The notes: a model not told the origin generated them from the letters alone. A stretch of 64,000 bases of DNA from Loxodes magnus (GCA_946699065.1 CAMPDV010000268.1:186001-250000), one strand, 5' to 3'; counted from the first letter of the stretch, positions 35,520-49,800 are shown. Numbers and translations are program-made.

Positions 35520-36730
35520 AAAACATATCGAATGCAACTTGATAATAAGTTTATATCTGCAGTCAAGATATATTTCTAATGTTTTTAGCAACTTACTATC
35601 AATTTTTTTAATTATTTCAAAATTAGCTTCTAACTATTTGCTTTAGAGTAGCAAATTAAATAATTATAGAAGATATTTAGTAGCATACAATTCTATAATC
35701 TCTATTTTTGTTCATAAGACATAGCTAAGATATTCAGATTAAAAATAAAAATTTAGAAGTATCAATGAAATAAATATAAAATCTCATACATTATCATATA
35801 TACAAGAGAAATTAAACGTTATTGTGCAAATCCTTATATCTTTTTTGAAAAACTTACCTAGCAAATTATAAATATATACCTCTATCTAAAAAAAAAAGTT
35901 TATCTTCAACACAAAATCTTAAAAATAAAAGAATTATGAAAATAAATTGGAGATGTTAGTAAAGCTAGCAAAATAAAATAACTGGAAAGAATTACTAGGT
36001 GAAGTTTATAAATTTGGATGAATTACTTTATATAAATTACGTGATATAATATAAAATTGATAAGTATATCAATAAGATAGAAGGATAGAATTATGAAACT
36101 TAAAAAATACTAATATAAAAGTTACAAATCTTCTTTTCCTATTTAACTTCCAATTTACTTTTTTATTAATTGAATAGCATCTTTAAAGTTTATTTCATTT
36201 AAGTTTAATTATAGAGGTTTTATATCCTAGATTTCAATCTCCACCAACACAATTATTTTAAGCATTAACCTAGAATTAATTATGACTTTTTTTGATCTAT
36301 TGATAAATAATAAGATGCATTAAACTTTAAAATTTGAAGTAGATAAAAATTATTATATTTTAAGTTTTCAATTTTAAAACTGAAGATATTTTTAAACTTA
36401 CCGTGAACTCCCAAAAGTATTTAATATTTAAATTTATAATGCATAGCTTTAGTTTTTATTTAAAATAAACATATGCTATTTTAGTTTATATGATAATAAA
36501 GAAGATGGTACTGGAATTTCAAGGCAATATTATAAAGTTCTTAAATGATTAAGAAGAAATTAGCTTGCTTATAAAATATTATTTTTATTTTATAGGAATA
36601 AAGGTATATTAGTTGTGAATTTAATTTATATAGCCTATAACCTTAAAGATTATCTATTTACTTACATGAAACTTATAAATAATTGCATCTTAGTTTTAAA
36701 ATTTTGTAGTGTTTTAATACTATAGATCAT
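35520..36730. other. A+T-rich sequence, no gene recognised
   Basis: No supportable feature. Confidence 0.45.
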
Positions 36731-36736
36731 TAAAAT

Positions 36737-37567
36737 TCAGATAAAAAAACTAAAAAAGAAATAAGTTTATAGTCTTAGAGAAGATCTCCACAGTTAGCTT
36801 CTATTTGTTCCTGCTCTCTCCTAAGCTAAAGGATGTCGTAGGACTTCATTAGTCCGACTTCCTTGTCTCCCCCTCAAAAAATAATTTTCCTTCTAGCTTC
36901 TTCTCCAGTTGTTTCTCTCCTCATTGAATCTTGAGTTATAGAATTTCTTTCTGTATATCTATCCTGTCCTTGTTGGTCAAAAGCAGAAGAATTCTTCTAA
37001 TATTTGTTTCTTATTAATTTTTTCAATTTCTGCCTTCTTTCAGCATTTTCTTCAGCAGTGATTCTTCTAGCATATGAAGCACCGCATTTTTCTACGATAG
37101 GAATATATCTTATTTGTCTCTTATTATTGATATTCTGTTTCGATTTCCATTGGAATACTTGATTATACTTGTTATTGTTCTTATTTTTCCTAAAGTTATT
37201 TTGTTTCGTATTCAAGTTTAGAAAATTGGAATTAAAACATTTGAGGAATTTCATTACATTTTTTATCAATCTATTCCAATTTAATTTCTGTTCACGATTC
37301 GAATTGATTGATTGCTTCTTCCAATGATGAAAATTAATGATCTAGTGATTAAATCTATTCTTATTTACATTTTTTCTAGTTTTTCTATCCTTCATCTTTG
37401 TTATTTTAATTAGAATTATATATTAGTAATTGGTTGTTACACAGATTATGCAAAAGCTTCCTTAGATTATATTTCTTAATATTATTGATGCTCCTATTTA
37501 ATTATGTTAGATTATTATTTTTGTTTTTTTACGAAAGAGCCAAGAGATGATTATTCTTAGGTGCCAT
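36737..37567 (-). CDS. Gag-like ORF1 protein (element E3)
   Basis: ATG at 37567 (MAPKNNHLLAL), 276 codons to TGA at 36739, with no frame change needed. Coiled coil in the middle (FSKLEYETKQLQEKQEQQ), family motif SSIPMEIETEY, knuckle RCFICQKNHCWRKC (CX2CX3HX4C, one residue shorter than usual; Trp = TGA), then FWPTRTGQIYRKK and a basic, Trp-containing tail. The conserved RNA hairpin lies in the coding 3' part at 36835-36858. The start resembles type II (MAPK), the rest type C and E1. The stop may lie outside the element proper. Confidence 0.65.
36835..36858 (-). other. Conserved retroposon 3' hairpin (element E3)
   Basis: Minus strand: GTCG, GACT, loop AATGA, AGTC, bulge CTA, CGAC. Both stems are perfect Watson-Crick and differ from all other copies. 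Confidence 0.65.
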
Positions 37568-38049
37568 TTTATCGATTATTTAAAAATAAAGAATATAGAG
37601 CTATTTTATGTTTATTTTGCTATTTTTTAAAATAATTTGAGTTATATTCAAAATTTAAACAAATAAAGTAAATATTCTAAAGAATAAAGAAGATAAATTT
37701 CATTAATAGCAACTTTAGTTAGTTGAAAGTTATACTATTTTCATTCTTTATTAATTTTCTCTCAAATCTTAAAATATAAATAAAAATCCTAGAGAAACTT
37801 CTTAATTCAATACTTATTATTATAAAATAAGAATTAACTAATCAACTAAAGTAAATAGATTATCACTGCTTAAATTTATTCTATCTCTAAATTTTAATAA
37901 GTCAGATAACTTAAACTGACTAAGAACTATCTATTGTATTAGTAAATAAAATGTGCTAAATCAATTGATGAAATAAAGAAATGTATGTCTAAACTTTTAA
38001 ATTTATCAAAGAGATAATAAATTTTATTTAAATTTTTCTTATAAATAAA

Positions 38050-38565
38050 ATGAAAACTCTTAAAGGTAGATTTCTCTTGAGTGGACAATATAGAATATCA
38101 CAGGGCAAAAAATGGTAAGAGAAAGAGTTCAGACAATGTAAATAACATCTGAATTTTTCAAGAACGAAATGAAAAAACTGGATGAGGTAAGACCAAATCA
38201 ATACAGAGATTGAAAGAAAATTGAAATAATTTCGATTAGAATTCTAATAGAGTGGTTATATTCCAATAGAAATAGAGAAAAGAAATGAACAAGCATAAAT
38301 AAAACTAAAGAAATTAGAAAAGAATACAAAATTTGCAAAGGTCGACGACATCTATGAAGGAAATGTCCATAGCTAGAGAAAATAAAAAGAGCAATCTGAA
38401 AATCGATCTGTCTCAAAGCAATGACTTTCTTTCCATCGCTCGATGGAAAGAGTTATCAGAAAAAACAAGAATAACTGGACGAAGCTTGAATACTCTTAAA
38501 AAGAAACTAAAAACTTTAAAAATTTTCAAACTTCTAGCAGGAAAGCAAACTTTTCTAACTTAATT
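38050..38565 (+). pseudogene. ORF1 retroposon, shortened (element E4)
   Basis: ATG at 38050: MKTLKGRFLLSG, close to MEALKGGFLLG of the element at 52608. Then a short charged region, YIPIEIEKRNEQ (the family motif) and, after a frame change, YKICKGRRHLWRKC, a knuckle with Tyr for the first Cys (TGC to TAC). The C-terminal motif is FFPSLDGKSYQKK. It ends in a TTAAA-type tail (38558-38581). The coiled coil is much shorter than in relatives. At 38429-38450 the sequence for FFPSLDG forms a perfect 10-bp hairpin. Confidence 0.6.
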
Positions 38566-38589
38566 AAATTAAATTAAATTTAGGTTTTT

Positions 38590-39620
38590 CGTAAGTTATA
38601 CTAAAATTACAAAAATCACATGTTTTCATATGAAAGATTATAAATAATCTTAACTATCTTTAAATTATACTACAAATTTATAATAAAAATAAAATTTTAG
38701 AAATTGCTGAATTAAATATAATAAAAAACAATTTTATAAAGCTCTAGATATTAAATCACTAATTATATAGATATCTTTTAAATAATTTTTTAAATATTAA
38801 AATTTAGACAGAAGAATATAAATTCTCTTAATATTTTAACTAACTATATTTACGAATGATAAAAGAAGAAATGTTAGGAAATAAAAACTTATTTTGTTAT
38901 AAATAAATCTTTATAATTTAATATAATTTAGTTAAATTTAACTGTAATTATAGTAATATCATTGTATTGACAGGTTGACTTAAATAAATAAAATTAAAAT
39001 ATCTTATAAAATTACATTAGTAATCGTTTTATCTTTATAAATAAATCTTTTAAATTTTTGTAAAAAGTTAGATAGAATGAAGCAATTTTAATAGAAAGTA
39101 TTTATCTCATGTAAATTAAAAATAGTAATAAAACTACAAATTATGCACGTTGAGAATTATCAAATGGAAAACATCATTAATCTTGCAAATATTTTTTTAA
39201 TTTTAAACTTAGATGATAAGGATGATTATATTTAAAAAATATTATAATTGTTTATAATATCTTAGAATTTAGTTAATTACTCTAATCTTATAATAATCAA
39301 TAAAATTAACTAAGTATTTACTAGATATAAATCAAAACCTTAAGTTCACTTATATCCTCATCCAAACATTTAAATATATGGAAGGATCCAGAGTATTCAA
39401 TTTATAATTTATAAAATAAAAGATTTTGATATTTTAATAAATACCTTTAAAATAATTAAAAAATTAGATTAAAAATTTCAAAATAAGTTTTTAAAATATT
39501 TTATAAATAAATAAGATTAAAGAGCGCTTATGATTTTTTAAATAGAAGCTTAATTTATTTTTAATTATAAAATAAATATTAAATATAATAGAGCTTTTGA
39601 TCTTAAATTATTAACTATTT
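38590..39620. other. A+T-rich sequence, no gene recognised
   Basis: No supportable feature. Confidence 0.45.
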
Positions 39621-39628
39621 AATTAATA

Positions 39629-41400
39629 ATGCTAACTCAAAAAGCTTTGCATGTTTTATGTTTCTGTCTTATTTGCTGTAGTTTAATATTTTATTTCTAC
39701 ATTAAAAACCTTCAAGTTTTAGACTAGCCATTAGCATAATATTGTATAAAACTAACAACTTAATTTTAAAGTTGATAATAATTAATTTAATTATGATCAA
39801 AGGACTTTTCAAAATAAAGAATAGAAGAATTTTAGAGATAAAAGAAAAAGAAATAGACGTAGCATAAATAAGAAAGTTCTAAGAATGCTAATAAAGATAA
39901 AAAATAAATAATATACCTTAATCTAATAATAATAAATACTATAAAATATTTAACTAATAATAGAAATAAATATTACCTCAATTGAATTCGGAAAAAAGTC
40001 AGACAAGAAAATCTTAAGCTTCTTTAAGTAAAAAGAAATAAATATAGGATACGCAAAATAATTATGCTAAAAAAGAATTTAAAGCTCAATTTGACAACTG
40101 AGGAAATGATAGCAAATTATGGATATTCTTAATTAAAAGATGTTATATATTATTAATGAAAAGAGAGTAGTTAAGATATATAAAAGCCTAGCTAGATATT
40201 GCAAATGTATGATTAAATTAAATAGTGCAAGCAAATAAATACATCTAAACTATGACACAAAAAGAAGCTTCCGTAAAATTAGATTTGAAACTATTTCAGC
40301 ATCTCCCTCGATATATCTTTTCTTTTTACCCTTGGCAGGTATTTAATAAAGAATATGTGGCTATGAGCCAGTTTATTTTCTTTAAGGAAAATCTGAAGAT
40401 TGAAATGAAGCTAACTATAAAGGACACTTAGAATGACTAGAAAATTAAGGATTTAAAATAAAGAGCCTAGATATAGTTCCTAATTAAAATTTTACTTAAA
40501 ACTCTTCGGAGTATAAAATTTGTAGTTAAATATTAAGATTATTTATCCCATTATTTTTCAAGTCTTCAGACTTTTTATTATAAGGTGATGTTGATACAAT
40601 TTAGTTCAACTGCTTAGACTTCTATAAGCATGACTTGATTAAATTAAATTTTTTTCATAATTGAAGGGATTTTATTATATAAGAAAAAGAGTATTCATGT
40701 TTTAAGAAAAGCGAATATACTTAAGGTTATTATTTTACTTTATGTCTTATTTCGCTGAAGACTACGTTAGATTTTATTTGAATAAGGTAGATTTATTTGT
40801 AAAGTCTTAGGAGATAAAAAAGTAATTTATTAAAAGTTAAATAGAGCCAATATTCAAATAAAAAGGACTATGATTAGGATATGATGAATTATTAATTTCA
40901 AACAGAACTTAAGATTGGTATGAAAAAAATATAATAAGACTTGACTATTTATTTAAGGAATCAAATAAAGTAGTTAAAAACTATTTTCTGGTATAGATAA
41001 ATATTTGGAATATACTGATGAAAATTGCTATAACATGTAGCATAATTAACATCTTTATCCATGTTTTGCAAATATAGAGTAGCGTAATTGAACTGGAGTT
41101 ATTTAAACATTTAACTAATGTGAATTTTATCATTTTGACTGAAGAAACAAAGAAATTTTCAAACACGTGCTTTGAATTTTGACAGTTAAATAGGGGTGCA
41201 ATTTCAGAAAAGAACTTTATGAAATTACAAAGTTCTGAGTTTAAAATAAATTTAATTTTGAGTAATATGAAATAAAGTATGATGAAGGAAAATACTGAGA
41301 CGATATTTATAATTATATAACTAAAACAAAAAAAGATTAAATGAATAAGAAATAAAATATAGGAAAACTTTTAAAGGAAAATAGTAAAATTCTCTAGTTT
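39629..41400 (+). pseudogene. Glycosyltransferase-like paralogue with frameshifts
   Basis: ATG at 39629 with a signal anchor (ALHVLCFCLICCSLIFYF), then a basic stem and a catalytic region parallel to the gene at 55783-57600: LNLTTEEMIANYGYSQLKD, SPSIYLFFLPLAG, GYEPVYFLQG, FLLQGDVDTIQFNCLDFY (a DxD-type motif, DVD for DAD) and YWDDIYNY near the end. Three single-base indels, near 40273, 40670 and 40990, change frame. Trp is TGA at many conserved sites (YQWKE, FDWRN, YWDD). Either a pseudogene or sequencing errors in A/T runs. The end is not fixed. Confidence 0.65.
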
Positions 41401-41409
41401 TAAAGAATA

Positions 41410-42320
41410 AACTATAATATTATTTAAATTAATATATTTTATAATAAATATCTATAAGTCTTAATACTCAGTAATTAAAGTTTAAATATTTATGATTTTT
41501 ATTAATTAAATATTTCTAAATAAATATTAATTAAATATATATTAAATAAAATAACTTTTTATATTATAATGCTTCAATAAACTATATTTAGAAAAACTTA
41601 TTTGCATGTCTTTAAAATAATATATTCTTTAATATAGTATGCTAAGTTATTTTTTAATAATAAGAAATCAAACTTTATATTTTTAAATTCTATAGAATAA
41701 AGGCTGAATAAACTAGAAAAATAAAGTTATAATTTAATTAAAAAAATTGAAAATATTTGAAGAAATAAAATAGTTTAGTTTTATATAAACTAATAATGAT
41801 TAATTTTGTATAAATAATTTGTATAATATAGTTCATATTTAATTAATATCCAAAAATTATAATTAAAAATTGCTTTGATAACTAATAAAATTAAAACTAA
41901 TTATTTAGAGCTTTTCCTCCTTAAAATATTAGAGTTAAAAGTAATTAATTTATTTTAGTTTAATTTAGTAAAGAAACTTAATTTCATACAAATAAAGTAC
42001 TTAAAATAAAATCTATTTATTTAAAATATTAAATAAAGCTATTAAATTGTATTGAAATAGATTTATTAGGTAATAAGTTAATTATATATTTAATTAGTTT
42101 CTTTACAAACATATTAGCATTAAATATTCTTACTTAATTTAAGAGACTCATTAAGAATTGATTTAAATTAAAAATTAATTATTAGTATAGAAATGATTAT
42201 TTTTTTATACTAAGAACCTTTAATTAGTAAATATTTAGCTCTAGTATTAAAGTTAATAAATATATATCTTAAATAGCAAATATAAACTAAATTTAATATA
42301 GAATTCTAAATAAATATATT
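41410..42320. other. A+T-rich sequence, no gene recognised
   Basis: No supportable feature; it leads into segmental-duplication copy 2. Confidence 0.45.
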
Positions 42321-43687
42321 ATAATAAAGGTATAACAATACATAACCATAGTTATTTTATTTTTCTATTTTACTTAGTTAAATTATTAGTTTCAATAATC
42401 AAACAAATACAAGCTAGTTATTATAAAGAAATAATTAAATCCATATTAAAGCAAAAATAATTTGTATATAAGTTTTACTAAAATTAATATAATTAAATAT
42501 TATATTAATTAGAATTAATAAATACTAATTTATTTAAAGAAATAAGCAGACTATAAAATTAAAAACTATATATAAATGTAGCTTTAAAATTATTATTATT
42601 TTAAATATTTAATTATCTAAACCAGATAATTTAATTGTATAAGTAAATAGCAACTATTATCTCTAATGATAAACCCTTATGTTTAACTTTAAAGTTATAA
42701 ACCTAAAATATTTCATAGTAAATAAAATAAATGCTATTAAATTATTATTAACATAAAAATACCTAAAATATTAAGAAAGATAAAATTATCTATAATTACT
42801 AAGTATAAATGAAGAGTCTAGTATTTAATGATTCCTCTCTATTAATAATATTAATATTAAAAATTAAATATATATAATTTATAATAATCTTAGCCAAGAA
42901 ATATTAAGCAGAGTTATTTATTTCATAATAAATAAAAAAATTAATAAAACTAAATTTCTAATAAATTTATTAAATTTATTAAGACTTAAAAATCCTTTTT
43001 TAAATATTACAATTTAGCTTTAAAAATTTCTTTTTCACTAAGAAAACGCTATTTTTTTATTTTATATAATAAAATTTTATAATGAAAATCTAAAAATCTA
43101 AGGAAAAACTAAAAATGCATAAGATAAATAAATGTAATTTTCAATATAAATAATTTATGTTGATTATTTAAAGTTTTATCTATATGTAAGTTAAATCTAT
43201 ATAATTTTAACAAATTTGTAAGAAATAATTTAATTATTATCTTAAGCTTTATCTTGATTTTTATTTAATAATTCTTTAGTATTTATTATTTTGGAATGTT
43301 ATTATTATCAGTTCTAATTTTAAATGAAATGTTATTATTTTTAAAATTAAACAAATTCTATTCTTTTCAAAAGCATATTATAAAAAATTGGCTATTTCAC
43401 TTAAATTAGATTTGAAATAACAGCCTCTTAGTTTTGATCAAATCATAATATTATACTTTAAGTTCTCTTTAATTATCTATTTTTTAAAGCTTAATTAAAT
43501 AATTTTATAATATATTCATTAAATAAAATGTAAATAGATCTTATATACAAATCCTGTTCTGATCTTTATTATTTAGATTTTAAAACTCCTTTAGTATTGT
43601 AATGTGGCCATACTGCCTGTCACTTATGTTTAATTGACGAATTCAGATAATTTAAGATTAATAAATGCAAAACACGCCAAAGCATAT

Positions 43688-44202
43688 AAATAAATAAATA
43701 AATTTGATTATAGAGCGCGTAGCACTCTCGTTGGTGCGCAGCTCTTTAAAAAAAATGTTTCATACTGACAAGAATGTTTGTTACTGATAAAATTATCAGA
43801 TACTGATAAACCTTGTTCAATACTGGTATAATTATTCAGTACTGATAAAAATGTTCAATACTGATATAATTTAAGAATACTCGTAATCTTTAATACTTGT
43901 TGGAGGTCCAAGGAAATGGCAGGATTGTGTCTCATTGCCTCACCAAAGCAGAGGACGACATGTGTCAATTATGGGTACTTAAATTCCCCACCTCTGATGA
44001 AGCTCGGAAAAATAATTTCCTTTTATTTCCAGAATTAAAAAATTAAAATAAGTCAGTGCCGAAGGTCAAACTAGCAGATGTCTCGAAACCAAGCCATAGC
44101 AGAGGAAGACATAAAGTCGATTATGAGTACTTAGCTTTCCCAACCTCTGATGAAGCTGTCCCTTGTTTTTCACCTTTGAACAACTATGGCGATTTTTAAA
44201 AA
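43688..44202 (+). repeat. RepA SINE-like retroposon (copy 4, inside the RING-Kelch gene)
   Basis: Full-length copy with both 65-bp modules, starting in (AAAT)n and ending CTATGGCGATTTTTAAAAAAT. It sits directly after the RING finger. The flanks (ATATAAATAA and ATATAGTAAATAA) are similar but not an exact TSD. Confidence 0.75.
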
Positions 44203-44317
44203 ATATTATATAGTAAATAAGTCCTTTAAAGCTGTAAAAGAAATTTTTTTTTGTAAATGAATTGCTAAAACAATAAAATATTAGGCAGATTAGTTGAAAA
44301 TTATTATTTAAAAAAAA

Positions 44318-46800
44318 ATGGACGAAATATAGAATTCACTAGTTTTTAATAGTGACTCTTCTTTAATTAATTTCAAAGAAGCTGCAAATTCATAGGAAAA
44401 ACATAGGCAGGTGCATTAAAATTTCCAAACGAAAGATTTGGAGTAACTACAAATTAAATAATTAAACCTAATAATGAATTTATTAAGACAACTACTTAAA
44501 AATTGTAGTCAAAAACCGGAAAACAAATTCATACGCGTCCCATTAAAACTACTTAGGAACTCTCTTCAACGTGGATATTAATTGTAGCGTATTATGAAAG
44601 TGAAATCAACCTATAAATAGATGAACAGATTAACCGCCTAAAATAATACCGCGAAAGATACGAAACGATTACCTAAGAAATCTTTCCAAAAATAAGATAC
44701 TATCTTAGATAGTTAGAATTCAAAAGATATACCTTAAAATCCTAATTAAAATTCAAATAAAGATATCCTTTTATGGTAGTCAAAAATAACATAAACTTAA
44801 GATTAATTTTTGAATAATACTAATTAACAATTCTATTAAATTTAAAATAACGAAATTAATCAGAAATAAAATAATATTACTAATCCTGATAATTCAAATA
44901 ATCATTATTTACCTGATCTTCAGAGCAAACAACCTTAAAATTAAACTGCTGATTTAAGAAATGTAATATAAAATCAAATAATTAATTAGTCTAGTGAGAA
45001 TTAATTTACCTTAGAAATAAAAGAACTTAAACATAATATATAAAGACTTATAGATAAGAACCAATAATTAAATGAAATGCTAATTAATAAAAAGCAAAAT
45101 ATGAACGAGATATTGAAACATTGATAAGTAACTAAGAAATATCCAAAATATATTATAAAACTTATATAAATAAAATTTATTAGAAATATAAACAATTATA
45201 GAACAATTTTTAGTCAATCAAATCTGATATATAGCAAAATCACAAAAAAATGCTATCAAAATAACTAGTTCATAAAATTACTTAAACAAACTTCTCCACT
45301 TATTACAGTAACTAAATAGTTTAAACAGATGAAATAATTAATATAGTTCAAGAAATTTAGATATAATAGAAAAACTATGAGAATTAAGTCAATTCAAAAT
45401 ATGAAATATAATCTAATTAAGAGATTCAAATTGAAGCCAATGCTAATTAAAGCTTTACTTAAGCTTAAATGATAGGAGCAAATAATTCACTATGCCAAAA
45501 CTTTAATAAAATTATAAATTTTACTTAAATTGAAATAGATAACTTTCTAAATAAAACTTAGCAAGGATATCAATAGACTATAATAGAATAGAACTAATAT
45601 TTACTTCAACAAATTACCTAATAAAAAATAATAAACGAAATTTAACTCCAAGAGTTATATTCTTAATATTAAAAATTATAAAACTAAAATAAGTAATTTA
45701 TAGATTAAGAATAGAAAGCTTAAATGGAAATTTTAACTTTTAAAATTGAATTAGATAAGTAAAGATAATAAAACTATGAAATAAATATAACTTTTCAAAA
45801 TTAAATTCTATTAAAAAATAAGGAAATTCAAATGTATAAAGAATTATTTTAAAATTAAATCTAACATACAAAAGAATTCAGTAATTAATAGTAATTTTAG
45901 AAGAAGTAATTTGTAGATGCATAAACTTAGACATTATATGGAAATATTTAAACAAAGGATAGTATTATCTAAACAGATAATATAAATAAATAATCAACAG
46001 CTTTTTTGTGTCAAAATTTACTCAAACAAATATAATCAAGCAAGACAAGTTAATGTAAACTTAAAATAATTAATAGGAAGCATCAACTAATACTATTATA
46101 ACATAACATAATCACTAATACTGTCAAGTTAAATTGCCAGATGAAGATTTTGTTTTACTATAGCATCATTATCACTAACTCAACTTAAAATACATTTAAA
46201 GTACCCAAAATATGTAGACACTTGAGATAAAAATAGAAGAGTTTTAAAAACTTAATTAAAATTTGAAAAAAGATATATTTAATTATTCTACTAAAAGATG
46301 AAAAAAAGATTAATAAAGCTAAACAGATTCGATCGATGCTATTTATCAGAATTAAACTTTATCTTCCAATATTAATCTTAATATTCTTAAAGGGAAACAT
46401 GAAGAAGAAGATAAAACAATTCCGCCAGCAAAACGTATGAGTAAACATAATAATAAAAAAGAGTGCGATTAAATAATATGTTATTTCAATCTGACTAGTC
46501 TATAACTTTAAAAGTTTATTAAATCCGAAACTTGAAGACGTCCATAGTACGAAATGTACAATATATAAGGTAGATATGTCACAGTTACTTAAGATTTAGA
46601 ATAAGGTACATGTGATAGTGTGAAAAGTAAAATTGATATAGATAGAAAGCTACTTAAAAAATATACGACGTAAGTAATATATATTTTGATACAATATTTT
46701 CATTAACATCCTGAGTATGGAAAAAGATTAGTACATATTTAGATTAACCAATAAGGATAGAAGCATTTGCATTTACGAAAGTGGTCTATCTGCAGGTTCG
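44318..46800 (+). CDS. LINE ORF1 protein, coiled-coil, frame interrupted
   Basis: ATG at 44318 (MDEIQNSLVFNSDSSLINFK). Very Asn/Gln/Lys-rich, with a clear coiled coil near 45000-45120 (LEIKELKHNIQRLIDKNQQL) and a second near 45710-45860. A Cys/His-rich spot near 46120 (CQVKLPDEDFVLLQHHYH) is reminiscent of a RING or PHD finger but incomplete. Several frame changes are needed, so exact limits are unknown. The last part before the endonuclease is YESGLSAGSEKIRKDQQ. It does not show the GF start, DPMxxE or GxIYRKK motifs of the small ORF1 family. Nucleic-acid binding is only inferred by analogy with LINE ORF1 proteins. Confidence 0.5.
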
Positions 46801-46839
46801 GAAAAAATTAGAAAGGACTAATAAATTTAAAAAATAAAG

Positions 46840-49800
46840 ATGGGACATATAAATATTAATGGAATAGCGAGCAAGTGCTTGAATATTGAAGAATTGATCA
46901 GAGATAACAGTATAGATATTTTATCAATAAACGAAACCTGATAAAAAGATGACTTTCCTCCAATATTGATAAATGGATTTAAAACATATTTTAAGAACTC
47001 AGGAAAAGGAGGAGGTGTATGCTTAATTGTAGGAGAAGAATTTAATAGTACAGAAATACATATATAAGTTGAAAAAGAAATAAATAGATTCATAACAATT
47101 AAACTGGATAATATTTTAATCACGTCTTGTTACATGCCTGATAATGGAAAAAGTTAAGATGTTAAAGATTTAGCTTATGAACAACTAAATACATTGCTGA
47201 ATTTATATAATGATAATCCACATATACTAATGGGAGATTTCAATGCTCTTTTATAAGGCTTCGGTGATAATCCTGAAAATGCTTATGATAATAACATTAG
47301 ACTATAAGAATTCTTACTATAAAACGATCTTGAGATAGTGAATGATAGCAACATTAATACATGTATTCACAAAGGAACAGGAAAAACGTATTGTAATGAT
47401 TATATCATTATAAACAACCATTTGAACGCTAATTAGTTTGCAAATTTCACTGCTCATAATAATAGTTTATTTTCTGATCATATTCCAATCACTGTCGACT
47501 TTATCAATAATTCTATAGTATATTGGGAAAAGATAACTAAGAGAAAATATAAAATAAATAGGTTATAAGAGGCAATAGATAGGTAAAAATATTAAGAATC
47601 TTTCCTACAAACTTATCTAGAATTCTTTTAAATAGATTAAGATAATCTTGAAGATTAATATGAATGCATCAAAAGTAATATTTAAGACAATGCTGATCAA
47701 ACATTAGGTTCGTTTATTCCAGATTCAAATTATAACAAACTTCCTCGAGCTCTCACAAATAAATATATAGAGGCAAAAAGAGCTAACTCAGAATATAAGG
47801 AAGCTCACGTAAAATTTGGAAGAATAAACTAGCAAGTAACTAATCTTCATGAGGAAGCAAAACGACTTTGGAAAGACTTCAAGTGTAATCTATGAAAATT
47901 AAAAAAAAACAAAGCAAAAAATAAATTTCTACTTCTTAATGGAGATTCTAAGGAAATTTTTTCACAAGCTAAGAAAATTCTAAATCCTTTGAAGAGAAAT
48001 ACTATGAACTTTAATTAAGAAATCAATAATAAATTCATTGAATCATGGGAAAATTGTGTTTTTAGCAAGCATTCTAATCTAACTCAAGAATAGATAAATC
48101 TTAGTAATTAAAAAATAGATAAAATATACGATAATATTTAAGAAATTAAAGATTATCCACTCTCGTATTTATAAGGATTTGATCTTTTTACCATAAAAGA
48201 AATATAAGAAATTATAAAAGAAATTCCGAATGGAAAAGCAGCTGGTCCAGATGGAATAAAAGGCGAACTTCTGAAATATGGTGGATAATATTTATTAATA
48301 ATTCTTCATTCTTTTCTGAATAATATGCTAAGACTTGGAAGAATCCCTTAGGAATTAAATATATCAGTGATAATTCCAATATTTAAAAATGGAAATAAAG
48401 ATGATTAGAAAAACTGACTACCTATTTCTCTTATTAATACTATTCTAAAACTATATGATAAAGCTTTAACAAAAAGAATATACAATCTGATTTATTAGAG
48501 AAATTGATTCACCCTTCATAAATGGGATTTATGAAAAACAGATAAACAACTTAATAAATTTGAATAATATAACAAATAATTGATAACTATCAGAAATGTG
48601 CTAAAGGTAAGACTAAATTGATAGCAACACTGATAGAAGTTGAAAAAATGTTTGACTCAATAGAAAGAAGACTTTTGTTTGATTAACTTAAGAGAGTTAA
48701 ACTACCACTTGGAATAATAATAGCCTTAGAATCGTTTTATAAAAACCTAAATTCTTCATTTATCATAGATGGTAAGAGTTATCTAAGGAAGTTCTCATGG
48801 ACCAGTTTTAGCATTATTGTATTATGACATAGTAATTAGATATCTGGAAAGTAAAAGTAACTAATTGGGATTTAAATGCCAGGATTCAAGTATTAGCTTC
48901 GCTTGTAGAGGATGGGCAGATGATCTTATTCTTCTTTCCAAATCTGCAAAGTAGATGTAGAATTTAATAAATGAAGCAAATAAAGTTTTTGCATGAACAC
49001 ATTTAAAGATTAATGTTACCAAATCCGAATGCATCCAATTTCTAAAGAAGAATCAGAAATAATAAATTTTAAATTTATTATTAGGAAATTAACCAATTGC
49101 TTAAAAAGAACAAGTAACATATTTAGGAGTTATTCTACATTAGAAGAAGAACTTAAATCCCCATTGCAAAGAAGCTGCATTCAAATATATAGCTGCAATG
49201 AAGAAAGCTGTTTTTTAACTGATGAGATATAAGAATGTAACTCCTTGACATTTTAAAACTTTATGTAGACTTTTTACATTACCTAAAGCAGAATATGGAG
49301 GAGACTTAGTACCATGAAGTATTCAAAAAGGAGTAACTGGAGTTCTGAACAGAATAGAATCAAGATGAGATTAATTTCAAGAAAAGCTTTTTAAGTAGCA
49401 ACTTCAACATTTAATGAATCATGTTATATAGACCTGAATTGATTACCCTTTAAGCACATTATGGCTATAAAATTCTTCAGATTCTACCATAAAATTAAAT
49501 AAGAAAGTATTGATTTTCCAAGATCAACAATAAGCTCTCTTTTCATTAATATATGGAAAAAAGGATTTCAATACTACGATTAAGTGTAGCAATTATCAGA
49601 CCTTTATAATATCTATCTGCAGAATTAATAGAATAATACCAATCTTAAAACTTTTACTAAACATGTAAGAGAAAAAATACAACAATATTTCTACAAAGTA
49701 GCTACTAAAAAATTTATGAGGATGAAAACGGCTAGAGTATATACTGAATAATTTGGTAATCTTTAATAATTTCCACAAATTACTTATACTAAATTAAACA

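Noticed and set aside
46100..46220. A RING or PHD finger in LINE ORF1
   Set aside because: Cys and His residues are suggestive (CQVKLPDEDF, HHYH) but spacing is incomplete and the frame is unsure, so no domain is claimed.
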